Notes: a model not told the origin generated them from the sequence alone. Positions 46,201 to 56,220 are shown, counted from the stretch's first letter. The stretch is DNA of 57,567 nucleotides from an uncultured Prochlorococcus sp. (GCA_902525075.1 CABZFV010000010.1:1-57567), one strand, 5' to 3'. A program made the numbers and translations.

Positions 46201-46392
46201 AAAAATGAAAAAAAAGCTTTTACAGATAAATGGATTGGTAATAAAAATTTTTCTAAAGGAGAAAGAGATAATATCGAAATGAAAATGTGTTTTGGTAATA
46301 AAAAAGAACCAGATTTTTTTCTAGGAAATAAAAATTTTGATCAATTATCATACAGATTATATGGTCCTTTAATTAAAGCATTGAATAAATAA
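43210..46392 (+). CDS. recC: RecBCD subunit RecC
   Basis: 1060 residues, TTG start. The N-terminus VVPNYFLGNWLREQITIKN and the middle NSRHIPHKVIFLIDMNSVNYPK fit RecC. It is followed by recB and recD, which secures the call. RecC holds RecB and RecD together and recognises Chi. It is on the short side and very AT-rich. Confidence 0.9.
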   Translation: MLNLYKSNKIEVISELLAEELKICPPPINEKLEIVVPNYFLGNWLREQITIKNKISALYELKTISTYTESLLTNFFPAIDMSAWNFESIKWGIIDSLEELNSFKESFPLRNWINKYLDNKKTIDGDIYNLTKKITNNFIDYLIFRPEMIDQWNRYEINSSNLFKNLNSDQFWQPILYKLLQEKISEKPSCLYMIEVIKNLRKIKKVQFQVPNQIYIFSDNNLSKLHINFYSELSKFIKVNLYLLSPGEDLWNRINCLEGELEFDDNESKLNLNNTNLEKIFGKFGANFQKLIDENIYTEGINLKNNLIYLDPTTNFHNKKDIPLLNQIQKRLIDNNSVDFIVNERDDSILLCEHFNQNSQFEYLRNKIIEIINSCENIKYSDIAVLSPQTNLIKPYLRYIFNNELINGEKIPYFFIDEDNHDSLGIYEFLIDLTEIASEKITLERIDYILSKKVTQNIFDFNITEKDEIIFLLTQAGFHWGLDDKERLGEDKNTLDWCINRITLGLIYDKEVNLSTFNIKPFSYKNISLDLNKWVKILIHLKKYINLIRGSFSYSNWVEKIKFILKSIAVSNANFNLEISEINRILDNHAIPLIPDDLILLKVFREILISCINKAKYQSKSRVNKILISDIENSRHIPHKVIFLIDMNSVNYPKLPKTENINLLKNKYHLGDPSVFEREKYAFLELLIACREKFVVSWVKNDKDNKKLDVSFPIKELISFFDSFLNQSQRELIIKDSDLNKNEIIDLDKSKIVKSNYSLIKDINWYEQKSDIKNYKLSELIYWFKTPQKYWLNKNNISPKEIFIHHPDEEYVSNLQKSQLITKIIQQVEIDNHNIIDDLNKLNINDQLAENGIIIPKNSIFTKEKEIKDLLSSLSASLSQHEKINKIYVKLNANKEEYLIADDTVIELIHAKLSLSRLTEAWIKLLFISSLKSNIKKTKVIFRSENNYKSQIIQSPGATKSNLILEEYINIFKNYSEKCLPLPPESAYKYVEAKIKSKNEKKAFTDKWIGNKNFSKGERDNIEMKMCFGNKKEPDFFLGNKNFDQLSYRLYGPLIKALNK

Positions 46393-46395
46393 AAA

Positions 46396-46869
46396 ATGTC
46401 TAAATTTCAGTTAAAAAATTTTATTAAAGCTTCTTATGATCTAATACTTGTTTTTTTACAGTTCTTTATTATTAGTCTTCATTTTTTTCAATGGGAATTT
46501 ATTCCACAAAAAAAATTAATTCAATCAAGTCCTTTTTCTTATTTCCTGGGTATTTTAATTATCATAATCGCTTTCATAATAATGTTAGTTTCAATTAAAG
46601 ATTTAGGTAGAAATTTATCCCCTTCCCCAAGACCTATAAACAATTGCAATCTAGTCACTACAGGTATTTATCGATTTGTGCGTCATCCTATGTACTATTC
46701 TTTAATATTTATTTCCATTGGAGTTTTTATAATAAAATTATCTATTTATTATTTATTTTTGACAATAAGTTTAGCTATAATAATTAAATTTAAGATTGCC
46801 TTGGAAGAGAAATATTTAATGAATAAATTTAAGAATTACTTACTTTATAAAAATGAGGTCAAAGTTTAA
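46396..46869 (+). CDS. Isoprenylcysteine/phospholipid methyltransferase-family membrane protein
   Basis: 157 residues with four hydrophobic helices and the family signature TTGIYRFVRHPMYYSLIF (~103-120), shared by ICMT and PEMT-type methyltransferases. It lies 3 bp after recC and 12 bp before recB, so it is carried inside the recombination operon with no obvious functional link. Confidence 0.8.
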   Translation: MSKFQLKNFIKASYDLILVFLQFFIISLHFFQWEFIPQKKLIQSSPFSYFLGILIIIIAFIIMLVSIKDLGRNLSPSPRPINNCNLVTTGIYRFVRHPMYYSLIFISIGVFIIKLSIYYLFLTISLAIIIKFKIALEEKYLMNKFKNYLLYKNEVKV

Positions 46870-46881
46870 TTTAATAAAAAA

Positions 46882-49800
46882 ATGGATATTAATCAAATTA
46901 AATTAGATAATAAGTTTAAATTAGTAGAAGCAAGTGCAGGAACTGGTAAAAGTTTTACTTTAGCTCACATAGTTTTAAGAAATGTTTTGGAGAAAAAAGT
47001 TAAACCAGATGAGATACTCTTGCTAAGTTTTACAAAAAATACTTGTTCTGAATTAAGAGATAAAATACTCTCGAGATTTCATAATTTAAAATTATATTTG
47101 CAAAGTCATAATGAAAGTAAGATAGATAATACTCTTAAAGATTGGTATCAAAATTTTAAGGATAAAGATATATCTAAGGAAAAAATAATTTCCGAAATTG
47201 ATAATTTTATAAATCAATTCTATAAATTAAAAGTAACTACGTTCCATGCTTTTTGTAATAATATTATTGATGAATATAGTATTGAAATAGGTGTAACTCA
47301 AGATCCATATGTAGATAATAATATTGATAATTTGTATAAAGATGTAATAGATAATTTATGGATTGATGATTTTCTGAATCTTAATCATGAGCTTATTTCA
47401 GCAGTCAATAATAAAAAAATAAGTTCTAGATTTGGGAATAGGATCAATAAGTCATTTTTTGTAGAAATTTTAAAAAATATAGATCAAGAAAATATCTGTA
47501 AATTTCAAATAAATAATAAATACAAGATTAGTGATTTAAATAATTATTTTAATGAATTTTTTTATTTAAATTGGAACGAGTTTTGTTTTGAATGGAATAA
47601 TAACGGTAAGGAATTATTTTTACAACTTATAGAGTTGGGAAAATTAATTAAGGAGAGTGGTGGAAAAAGTCAAATATATTCTGCAAAACCAAGAAATGAT
47701 AAGTTTAATCAAATAAATTGTTGGATTGAAGAGATTAACAAAAGGCTTAATTCTAAAAATGTTATTGATTTTATATATGATATTTCTAAGGATGATCTTT
47801 TATCTAAATATTTTTACAATGAAAATATATCTAAAGAAATTAATAAACATAATCTAAAATTAGATTTTACTAAATTTAATTTATTACAAGATAAAATTTA
47901 TAAAATAAAAGAAGGTTTCTTTACTGAATTTGTAAGAATATTTACCCAATTAGCTTATATAAAATTAATTGAATTAAAGAAAAGTTTTTCTATTTTCAAT
48001 TTCAATGATCTTATAAAGACTGTAGAAAATACATTTCTGGATTCAGAAATTTATAATAGTAATACTCTATATAAAATTCAAAAAAGATTTAAATGTGTCT
48101 TAGTTGATGAGTTCCAAGATACAGATATTACTCAGTGGAATTTAATAAAAAAGTTCTTTAATACAAAAAATCATTTTTTACTTTGTGTAGGTGATCCAAA
48201 ACAAGCGATTTACAAATTTAGAGGGGGAGATATTGAAACTTACTTAGATGCAAGATCTAATGCAATCGAAGTTTTTAGTCTTACAGATAACTATAGATCC
48301 TCAAAAAAATTAATCGATGTTCTCAATAAACTTTATAAGAATGGACTTAAACAATCAAAAATAAATTATAGTAAATTGACCTCAAGAATTAATGAAAATA
48401 TTAATCCTGAATTTAAATTTAAGGATGTATTTGAAATTGTAGAATTTTCAAAAAAAGAGACTGATATAGAGGATCTTGTAACTCATTACATAGTTAATTT
48501 TATTTTAAATAATAAAGAAATTGATATTAACAAAATTGCTATTCTTACATTAAATAATTCGCAATGCATAGATTTTAAAAAAAAATTAAATCAGTTTAAC
48601 CTCCCATGCAAAATTCAAAATAAACAAAATATTTTTGATACAGAAGCAAGTTCTCTATTATTTTTATTCATTGAATGTTTATTAAATCCAAGATCTTTAA
48701 AAAATATAACTTTGCTTGCTACTTCAAAGTTTATAGAAATAAATTTAGAAGATTTCCTTGATCATGGAGTTAGTAATAATTTAGAAATTTTAATTAATAA
48801 ATGCATTACTTGGTCCCAAGAACTAAGAGAAAAAGGTTTTTTAAACATTGTTAATGAACTTATTATAAATTACAAGTCATCCTCGATTATTCAAGACTCA
48901 GATTTAAATACAAATTTATTTCAACTTTCAGAAATTGTTGAAATAGAATTAATAAATAATGATTTTGATCTCAATATAGTCTCTAACTGGTATAAAAATC
49001 AGTTAGATCATATTTTAAGAATTTCTACTGGAGAAGATTTTTTGACAAAAGATTATAATCTTCAAAATGGAATAAATCTTTCTACCATTCATAGTAGTAA
49101 GGGCCTTGAATTTGAAATAGTTCTATGTCCATATCTCTCAATTATTTCAAATAAGTCAAATAAAATTAAAGGACCTCTTTGGAAATCAAATATTGATAGA
49201 AATATATATGTTAATATTTCTAATAATTACGCGAAGGTTGAAAAATTTAAATTAATAGAAGAAGAAGATTTATTTAAAGAGAGTGAAAGATTAATTTATG
49301 TAGCACTTACAAGGAGCAAATATAAACTTATTGTTTTTAATGATTTAGAGGATACAAATAATATTTTAAATAATGATTTATTTAATAATTTAGAAAATAT
49401 TAATATTTATAAGTCTAATTTTGAAGTCAGGATAGAAAAAGAGAAAATAAAAGAAATTTTTTCTAAGTTCCAAACTAACCGATTGAATAATAATCTTTGG
49501 AAAATCGATAACGTTAATAAAAAAATATCTAATGTATTTAATTCTGATCAATTTATTTCTTATTCAAGTTATTCTTCTTGGATACGTAAAGATAAAAATA
49601 TTGATGCAGTCATTAATAAATATAAGGATTATGAAGATAATATATCAATTATCAAAGATTCTAATTTAAAGAATTCAAAGAATTATCCTATTTATTTTTC
49701 TTATCCAAATCCCTTAAGTGAATTTCCAAAAGGAACTATTGCTGGGACTTGCCTACACAAAATAATAGAAAGATTTGAATTTAGAAACGATAATAATCAA

Positions 49801-50508
49801 GAATTAATTGATTTAATTATAGAGGAATTGAACTTTCATCAAATCGATACTTCTCTTGCTTTTAAAGTAAAAGATGCGATTTTAAGAATCATAAATATAT
49901 CTTTAGGAAGAGAATTACAGAATAAGAAACTAGTTGATATTCCAAATGAATACTTAATAAAGGAACTCAAATATGATTTAACCCTTTCTTATGAAGGTAG
50001 AAATATTAATTCTAATGATATATCAAATTGCTTTTTTTTAGATCAGGAATATGAATTTGGTGAAGAATATGCAAGTAAAATAAATGATCTTCAAATTATG
50101 AATAAAGGCTTTCATTCAGGATGTATTGATTGTATTTTCCCTGTAGGGAATAAATTAGAAGATAGTAAATGGTGGGTAATTGATTGGAAAAGTAATTTGA
50201 TTTCTGGTAATGATAATAGTGATTGTTTACCAAGAAACTATAACTATGAAAATATGAGAAATGAAATGATTAAACATCATTATCCATTGCAATCGCATCT
50301 TTATTTATTAGCATTACATAGATTATTAAAGTGGCGACTTAAAAATTATCAACCACATAAACATCTAGGAGGATATATTTATTTGTTTTTAAAGGGATTG
50401 CCAGATTTTGAATTATTTGAAAAATCTAAGTCTGAAGATATATCTCCAGGTATTTTTATTAGCAAAGCACCTTTAAAAAGAATTAATTATTTAGATAACC
50501 TTTTTTAG
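46882..50508 (+). CDS. recB: RecBCD subunit RecB (helicase/nuclease)
   Basis: 1208 residues. UvrD-type helicase motifs: Walker A EASAGTGKSFTLA (~16-28), motif II LVDEFQDTD, motif III VGDPKQAIYKFRGGD, later LSTIHSSKGLEFEIV and VALTRSK. The C-terminal nuclease domain has GTCLHKIIERF and WWVIDWKSN (catalytic D and K). Full length. It unwinds and degrades double-strand ends with RecC and RecD. Confidence 0.95.
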   Translation: MDINQIKLDNKFKLVEASAGTGKSFTLAHIVLRNVLEKKVKPDEILLLSFTKNTCSELRDKILSRFHNLKLYLQSHNESKIDNTLKDWYQNFKDKDISKEKIISEIDNFINQFYKLKVTTFHAFCNNIIDEYSIEIGVTQDPYVDNNIDNLYKDVIDNLWIDDFLNLNHELISAVNNKKISSRFGNRINKSFFVEILKNIDQENICKFQINNKYKISDLNNYFNEFFYLNWNEFCFEWNNNGKELFLQLIELGKLIKESGGKSQIYSAKPRNDKFNQINCWIEEINKRLNSKNVIDFIYDISKDDLLSKYFYNENISKEINKHNLKLDFTKFNLLQDKIYKIKEGFFTEFVRIFTQLAYIKLIELKKSFSIFNFNDLIKTVENTFLDSEIYNSNTLYKIQKRFKCVLVDEFQDTDITQWNLIKKFFNTKNHFLLCVGDPKQAIYKFRGGDIETYLDARSNAIEVFSLTDNYRSSKKLIDVLNKLYKNGLKQSKINYSKLTSRINENINPEFKFKDVFEIVEFSKKETDIEDLVTHYIVNFILNNKEIDINKIAILTLNNSQCIDFKKKLNQFNLPCKIQNKQNIFDTEASSLLFLFIECLLNPRSLKNITLLATSKFIEINLEDFLDHGVSNNLEILINKCITWSQELREKGFLNIVNELIINYKSSSIIQDSDLNTNLFQLSEIVEIELINNDFDLNIVSNWYKNQLDHILRISTGEDFLTKDYNLQNGINLSTIHSSKGLEFEIVLCPYLSIISNKSNKIKGPLWKSNIDRNIYVNISNNYAKVEKFKLIEEEDLFKESERLIYVALTRSKYKLIVFNDLEDTNNILNNDLFNNLENINIYKSNFEVRIEKEKIKEIFSKFQTNRLNNNLWKIDNVNKKISNVFNSDQFISYSSYSSWIRKDKNIDAVINKYKDYEDNISIIKDSNLKNSKNYPIYFSYPNPLSEFPKGTIAGTCLHKIIERFEFRNDNNQELIDLIIEELNFHQIDTSLAFKVKDAILRIINISLGRELQNKKLVDIPNEYLIKELKYDLTLSYEGRNINSNDISNCFFLDQEYEFGEEYASKINDLQIMNKGFHSGCIDCIFPVGNKLEDSKWWVIDWKSNLISGNDNSDCLPRNYNYENMRNEMIKHHYPLQSHLYLLALHRLLKWRLKNYQPHKHLGGYIYLFLKGLPDFELFEKSKSEDISPGIFISKAPLKRINYLDNLF

Positions 50509-50509
50509 C

Positions 50510-52213
50510 ATGACTAAAACTACTACAGATATTGAAAGGTTCCAATACGATCATATATTTAATTTAATCTTAGTTATTTTCAAATTTAGTGAAAAAAAAT
50601 ATGGAAATTTCGTAAAAGATGTAATAAGAATTTTATTAGAGTTTGAAAAAAATGGTGAAACTATTATTGATGTTGATAATTGTTTAATAATTTTTGAATT
50701 ATTAGAAGATGGCTGGCCCAATAAACATATAGATGTTTTAAAAAATATAGGTTTGATTGGTTCCCTTCATTCTCCATTCGTATTAGTAAATAGAAAATTA
50801 TCCTTATCAAAATGGTCAAAAAAGATAGAAAGAGTTATTAATTCATTTCTAAAAAAAATAGATACCGATAATTTAATGCACTCAATAATTTATGAAGATG
50901 AGAATAAAATTGATCAAATTAAAAATATATTTAAATATTCAAACTTAGTTTTCCTTCAAGGAGGACCAGGTACAGGTAAAACCACTTTAATAATAAAGTT
51001 AATACTCGAACTCCTTCAAATTGATAACTTTTTGAATATTGGTTTGTCTGCTCCAACTGGTAAAGCTACAGCTCGTTTGAAAGAGGCTCTTAATGATAAA
51101 AAAAATATTTCCTTTAGCAAATTTCTAGACCAAATAGAATTTCAAACTTTACATAGATGGATTTTAAATTCTCAAAATAAATCTCTTAAGTTGAAATTTA
51201 AATTAAAAGAGCTTGATATTTTCATAATTGATGAAATGTCAATGGTTAATATCGATTTGGTTGAATCAGTTTTAAATTTGCTAGCAAACGACTGTAAAAT
51301 TATTTTAGTTGGAGATAAAAATCAATTGTCTCCAGTAAATAACTGTTCTATATGGAATTATTTGTTTGAATATTCCGATAATAGTTCAATTAAATCTTGT
51401 GTAGTAAATTTAGAAAAAACTTATAGAAATATTGGAGATATAGCAAAAATTAGTAGTTTAATATTTAATAATGATTTTTCTTTACTTAATCAAAAAATTA
51501 AAGAATTAGAAAAAGATAATAATTCAAAAGAAATTACTATTTCAAAGAGTAGAGAAAAAGATATTCCAAAAGATCTATTATTTTCGATAAAAAGTCATCT
51601 AAAAAAGTTAAATATTTCAACTTCAAATTTAAGTAAAAAAAAATATATATTTGATGAGAGTATTGATAATTTATTGCTTAATGAAAAAGATTTAGTAGAT
51701 AAGATATTTCTGGATTTACAAAGTCACTTGATTTTATGCGAAAAAAATTCAGGAATATGGAGTGTTGAATATTTGAATGAAATTGTTTTTGGTCAAAAAA
51801 AACCCTATGACCTTAAAACTCTTAAAGAGGGTGTTCCGATCATGTGTACAAAAAATAATAATGAACTTGGATTGTCAAATGGGGATATCGGAGTACTTAT
51901 AGGTTTAAAAAATAAAAGAAAATATCTTTTTAGAAAATTTAATGATAATAATGAAGAAATTGTCGCATTAATTGATCCATCTAATTTAGAAAATGTTGTA
52001 CCAGCAATAGCCATTACTATTCACAAATCTCAAGGAAGTGAATCTGCAAAAGTAAACATTTTGTGGTCCCAAAATTATAGAAGAAATCAATATGCTGTAA
52101 AAGAAGAAAAAGATAATCAAAATATCTTTTGCAGAGATAATTTTGAAAAAAGGTTATTTTATACTGCTGTTACAAGAGCGAAAAAATCTTTAAATATATA
52201 TTATTTAAATTAA
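50510..52213 (+). CDS. recD: RecBCD subunit RecD (helicase)
   Basis: 567 residues. Walker A is QGGPGTGKTTLI, then APTGKATARLKEA, IIDEMSMVN, VGDKNQLSPV, ITIHKSQGSES and YTAVTRAKKSL: complete SF1B motifs. It starts one base after the recB stop, so it is translationally coupled. Confidence 0.94.
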   Translation: MTKTTTDIERFQYDHIFNLILVIFKFSEKKYGNFVKDVIRILLEFEKNGETIIDVDNCLIIFELLEDGWPNKHIDVLKNIGLIGSLHSPFVLVNRKLSLSKWSKKIERVINSFLKKIDTDNLMHSIIYEDENKIDQIKNIFKYSNLVFLQGGPGTGKTTLIIKLILELLQIDNFLNIGLSAPTGKATARLKEALNDKKNISFSKFLDQIEFQTLHRWILNSQNKSLKLKFKLKELDIFIIDEMSMVNIDLVESVLNLLANDCKIILVGDKNQLSPVNNCSIWNYLFEYSDNSSIKSCVVNLEKTYRNIGDIAKISSLIFNNDFSLLNQKIKELEKDNNSKEITISKSREKDIPKDLLFSIKSHLKKLNISTSNLSKKKYIFDESIDNLLLNEKDLVDKIFLDLQSHLILCEKNSGIWSVEYLNEIVFGQKKPYDLKTLKEGVPIMCTKNNNELGLSNGDIGVLIGLKNKRKYLFRKFNDNNEEIVALIDPSNLENVVPAIAITIHKSQGSESAKVNILWSQNYRRNQYAVKEEKDNQNIFCRDNFEKRLFYTAVTRAKKSLNIYYLN

Positions 52214-52318
52214 ATTTTATTTTTGAGAAATTAGTAATTTCTTAACCCCAAGATGTTAGATTAATAATTCGGCTCTGTAAGGCTAATCAACAACTTAAGT
52301 CAATTTAGATATTTGTTG

Positions 52319-52347
52319 AATGCCTAATCAGAAGATTATTAGGCATT
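52319..52347 (+). promoter_or_regulatory. Hairpin over the ribosome-binding region of deaD
   Basis: AATGCCTAAT (52319-52328) pairs perfectly with ATTAGGCATT (52338-52347) across a 9-base loop. The 3' arm contains the only AGG near the start and ends 4 bases before the deaD ATG. It could hide the ribosome site and be opened by the helicase or by temperature. It is unlikely to be a terminator, since no T-run follows. Confidence 0.55.
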
Positions 52348-52351
52348 TAAA

Positions 52352-54136
52352 ATGGCTTTAAAAAAAGATAGTAACTCTCTTGGTAGTAAGCAAGAAAAGT
52401 CTCAGAACGAAGATTCTTCCCTACTAGAGTTCAAGAACTTAGAGTATAAAAAAGAAATTGAATCTCAACTATTGGAAGTATCGAAAGAAGAAGATAATGA
52501 AAATGGATTTCTCGATTTTGGGTTTAATCAATCGATCTTAAACTCCTTAATAAATAAAGGATATAAAAATCCAACTCCCATACAAAAAGCTGCAATTCCT
52601 GAACTATTGTTAGGCAGGGATTTACTAGGCCAAGCACAAACAGGAACAGGAAAGACTGCAGCTTTCGCATTACCATTAATAGAAAAACTTAAAGATAATA
52701 AAGAATTAAATGCCAAGGTTTTAGTTATGACTCCTACAAGGGAATTAGCAACTCAAGTGGCAGAATCTTTTAAAAGTTATAGTTCTGAATCTAGTAATTT
52801 TAAGACGGTTGCAATATATGGAGGTACCGACTATCGAAATCAAATTTCTGCATTAAAAAGAAAAGTTGATGTAGTAGTTGGGACCCCAGGCCGAATAATG
52901 GATCATATAAGGCAAGGGACTTTTAAAATTAAAGATATAAACTGTCTTGTTTTAGATGAGGCAGATGAAATGCTAAATATGGGTTTTCTTGAAGATATTG
53001 AATGGATAATAGATCAACTTCCAGAAAATAAGCAGATGGTATTGTTTTCAGCAACAATGCCTAGTGAGATAAGAAATATAGCAAAAAAATATCTAAATGA
53101 TCCTGCCGAAATATTAATCAAAAGTGTCAAAAAAGAAACTCAATTAATTTCGCAAAAATTTCTATATGTACAAAGGCACCATAAGTTAGATGCTTTAAAA
53201 AGAATACTAGAACTTAATAACGAGGGAGTAATTATTTTTGTTAGGACAAAACTACTTACTACTTCAATAGCTGAAGCTTTAGAGAATTCAGGTCATGCTG
53301 TGGCAGTGCTTAATGGAGATATACCTCAAAATCAAAGAGAAAATACTGTAGATAGATTGAAAAAAGGATTTATTAATATCCTTGTTGCAACTGATGTCGC
53401 AGCTAGAGGATTAGATGTTGAGAGGATAAAACTCGTTGTTAATTATGATTTTCCTTTTGACAAGGAAACATATACGCATAGAATTGGAAGAACTGGAAGG
53501 GCAGGCAGATCAGGAGAAGCAATTTTATTTGTTAATCAAAGAGAAAAACATTTTCTAAGAAACTTAGAAAACTCAACAAGAACCAAGATTGAAGAAATTA
53601 ATATACCAAGTAATAAAATAATAAATGAAAAAAGGATGGAGAAACTTATAGATAATGTTAATGAGAGTTCTTTAGCAAAAGATGAAAATGAAGAAAATAA
53701 AGCTTTGATTATTGATGTACTAGATAATTTAAAAGAAAAATACTCAATGGATGACTCAAATATTGCAATGGCGGCGATTAATTTAGTAATAGGTAATAAA
53801 TCATTTTTTGTTAATGACGATGATTCTTGGATTAATAAACAAAATAATACTGATCGAAATAGATCAAATAGAAATAGTAATAATCGTATGAGAAATTCAA
53901 ATAGAAGAAATAATTATCAAAATGATTCTTTTGAAACCTACAAATTTAACTTTGGTAAATTTGATGGAGTTAGAGTTGCAAATATTATATCCTCAATCTG
54001 TAATTCAACTAATATAAATGGTAGATCCATAGGTAAGATACAGATTTTTAATGATTACAGTTTGGTAGATTTACCTAGAGATCTGCATAGAGAAACTAAA
54101 AATAAATTAAAAAAAATTAAAGTTAGAAACTATTGA
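52352..54136 (+). CDS. deaD: DEAD-box RNA helicase (CsdA/DeaD type)
   Basis: 594 residues. Acidic leader (1-45), Q motif GYKNPTPIQ, Walker A AQTGTGKT, VLDEADEMLNMGF (DEAD), SAT and HRIGRTGRAGR. The C-terminus has an Asn/Arg-rich linker (~500-530) and a DbpA-like RNA-binding domain (YKFNFGKFDGVRVANIIS). It unwinds RNA in ribosome assembly or cold and light stress. The preceding hairpin suggests translational control. Confidence 0.93.
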   Translation: MALKKDSNSLGSKQEKSQNEDSSLLEFKNLEYKKEIESQLLEVSKEEDNENGFLDFGFNQSILNSLINKGYKNPTPIQKAAIPELLLGRDLLGQAQTGTGKTAAFALPLIEKLKDNKELNAKVLVMTPTRELATQVAESFKSYSSESSNFKTVAIYGGTDYRNQISALKRKVDVVVGTPGRIMDHIRQGTFKIKDINCLVLDEADEMLNMGFLEDIEWIIDQLPENKQMVLFSATMPSEIRNIAKKYLNDPAEILIKSVKKETQLISQKFLYVQRHHKLDALKRILELNNEGVIIFVRTKLLTTSIAEALENSGHAVAVLNGDIPQNQRENTVDRLKKGFINILVATDVAARGLDVERIKLVVNYDFPFDKETYTHRIGRTGRAGRSGEAILFVNQREKHFLRNLENSTRTKIEEINIPSNKIINEKRMEKLIDNVNESSLAKDENEENKALIIDVLDNLKEKYSMDDSNIAMAAINLVIGNKSFFVNDDDSWINKQNNTDRNRSNRNSNNRMRNSNRRNNYQNDSFETYKFNFGKFDGVRVANIISSICNSTNINGRSIGKIQIFNDYSLVDLPRDLHRETKNKLKKIKVRNY

Positions 54137-54142
54137 TAGAGA

Positions 54143-54436
54143 ATGAAAGCTAGCAAATATAATTTCTTTATTTTTGTGAATCTGATAATACAATTCAACT
54201 CCTTTAATAGTTATTATTTAGCTCAAACTAAACAAAATTCAATCATAAAATTATTTTGTATTCAGAGTGTCAAAGAGGAGATGATGAAAGCAGAAATGGT
54301 ATATAGTGAAGAAATTGCGAATGAAACTTGTAATTGTTACTACGAAGAATTTATGCAAACTGCAAGTCATAAAGATGCAAAAACAAAATGTAAATTAGAA
54401 ACTAAAGAAAATTTAAATCATAATAGAAAAATTTAA
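54143..54436 (+). CDS. Small exported hypothetical protein
   Basis: 97 residues. The N-terminal hydrophobic stretch NFFIFVNLIIQFNSFNSYYL is a likely signal peptide. The mature part has four Cys (LFCIQSV, NETCNCYYEEF, AKTKCKLE), possibly two disulfides. Between deaD and the ABC exporter with gaps of 6 and 11 bp. Function unknown. Confidence 0.65.
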   Translation: MKASKYNFFIFVNLIIQFNSFNSYYLAQTKQNSIIKLFCIQSVKEEMMKAEMVYSEEIANETCNCYYEEFMQTASHKDAKTKCKLETKENLNHNRKI

Positions 54437-54447
54437 TTATTATTTTT

Positions 54448-56220
54448 ATGATGTCTAAGAACAATCAAAATCCAATAATTAGACTTTATTTAAATCTGAT
54501 TGAGGAAAGAAGATTACTATTTTTTGCTTTTCTTAGTTCCATAATTAATAAAATATTAGATTTGGCCCCTCCTGTAATAATTGGTCTTGCAGTGGATATC
54601 GTTGTTAAGGAACAGAATTCATGGATTGCTGGTTTTGGAATAAAAGAAGTGCCAGTACAATTGATTTTTCTTGCATTTGCTTCAGGAATAGTTTGGTCTG
54701 GTGAATCCTCCTTTGAATATTTATATTCGATTTTATGGAGAAATTTGGCTCAGCTATCGCAACATAAATTAAGAATAAAAGCTTATGAGCATATCCAGGA
54801 ATTAGATATGGATTTTTTTGAAAATGATAATACTGGAAGGCTATTATCTATTTTGAATGATGATATAAATCAACTCGAGAGATTTTTAGACCAAGGGGCT
54901 AATCAGATTATTCAGTTATTTATAACTGTCTTAATAATTGGGGGCACAATGATTTTTGTCGCTCCAAAAATTGCTATATTTGCTTTCTTTCCTATTCCAA
55001 TTATATTTTTAGGATCAATTAAATTTCAAAGGAAGCTTGCGCCAAAATACAGAGATGTTAGAAATAAAGCTGGACTGTTGGCATCAAGACTAAATAATAA
55101 TTTAAGTGGAATCCTAACCATAAAAAGTTTTACTAAAGAAAAATGGGAATTAAATAGATTAAATAAAGAAAGTCTCGAATATCAAAGAAGTAATAAGGCT
55201 GCAATAAAATTATCTTCTGCTTTTATCCCTCTTATAAGATTTGCAATTTTATTTGCTTTTATAGCTATTCTATTAATTGGAGGTCTCCAAACTTGGAATA
55301 AGACGCTTGATGTAGGTACTTATAGTTTTTTAGTGTTTATTACACAAAGACTATTATGGCCTTTAACTACTTTGGGTCATGTTTTAGATGATTTTCAGAG
55401 ATCTATGGCTTCAATAGATAGAGTAATTGATCTCATAGATACGCCTATAAAAATAAAAAATGGAAAAATAAAAATTGAACCTAAAAATATCAAAGGAGAA
55501 ATTATTTTTAGAAATATAAATTTTAATTATTCTGGACGAGATTTAACTTTAAAAAACATAAATTTCAAAATTGAAAATAACTCAACATTAGGAATTGTTG
55601 GTCTAACAGGTTCTGGAAAAAGTACAATAATAAAACTTCTACTTAGGATTTATGATAGTAATAATGGCTTAATAACCTTGGATGGCATTCCTATCAAAGA
55701 AATAAATTTGAGGGATTTAAGAAAGTGTATTTCTTTAGTAAGTCAAGAAACTTATTTATTTCATGGCAGTGTACAAGAAAATATTGCTTATGGATCAATC
55801 AACCCAAGTCTCAAAGATATTATTAAAGCTTCAAAGATTGCTGAAGCTCATAAATTTATTGAACAATTACCAGATGGTTACAAAACTATTGTCGGGGAAA
55901 GAGGTCAAAGGCTCTCAGGCGGACAACGTCAAAGAATTGCCTTGGCGAGAGCTGTTTTAAAGGATGCTCCAATATTAATATTAGATGAAGCTACAGCATC
56001 AGTTGATAATGAAACAGAGGCTTTAATTCAAAAATCTTTGTCTAAAATCACAAAAGAAAGAACAACTATAGTAATAGCTCATAGATTAAGCACTATTAAA
56101 AATGCAGATAATATTCTTGTTATTGATAAAGGTAAAATAGTTGAAAGCGGAAAACATGAAGAATTATTAGATCAGGACAAAATATATGCTGATTTGTGGA
56201 ATGTTCAAGTAGGAATATAG
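54448..56220 (+). CDS. ABC exporter, half-transporter (MsbA-like)
   Basis: 590 residues (ATG at 54448 or the next one at 54451). Six membrane helices (~20-320), then NBD with Walker A GLTGSGKST, LSGGQRQRIALARA and LILDEATASVD. The segment DMDFFENDNTGRLLSILNDD is typical of type-IV ABC exporters. Homodimeric lipid, glycolipid or drug export is likely; substrate unknown. Unlike the transporter at 19263 it has no additional N-terminal domains. Confidence 0.88.
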   Translation: MMSKNNQNPIIRLYLNLIEERRLLFFAFLSSIINKILDLAPPVIIGLAVDIVVKEQNSWIAGFGIKEVPVQLIFLAFASGIVWSGESSFEYLYSILWRNLAQLSQHKLRIKAYEHIQELDMDFFENDNTGRLLSILNDDINQLERFLDQGANQIIQLFITVLIIGGTMIFVAPKIAIFAFFPIPIIFLGSIKFQRKLAPKYRDVRNKAGLLASRLNNNLSGILTIKSFTKEKWELNRLNKESLEYQRSNKAAIKLSSAFIPLIRFAILFAFIAILLIGGLQTWNKTLDVGTYSFLVFITQRLLWPLTTLGHVLDDFQRSMASIDRVIDLIDTPIKIKNGKIKIEPKNIKGEIIFRNINFNYSGRDLTLKNINFKIENNSTLGIVGLTGSGKSTIIKLLLRIYDSNNGLITLDGIPIKEINLRDLRKCISLVSQETYLFHGSVQENIAYGSINPSLKDIIKASKIAEAHKFIEQLPDGYKTIVGERGQRLSGGQRQRIALARAVLKDAPILILDEATASVDNETEALIQKSLSKITKERTTIVIAHRLSTIKNADNILVIDKGKIVESGKHEELLDQDKIYADLWNVQVGI

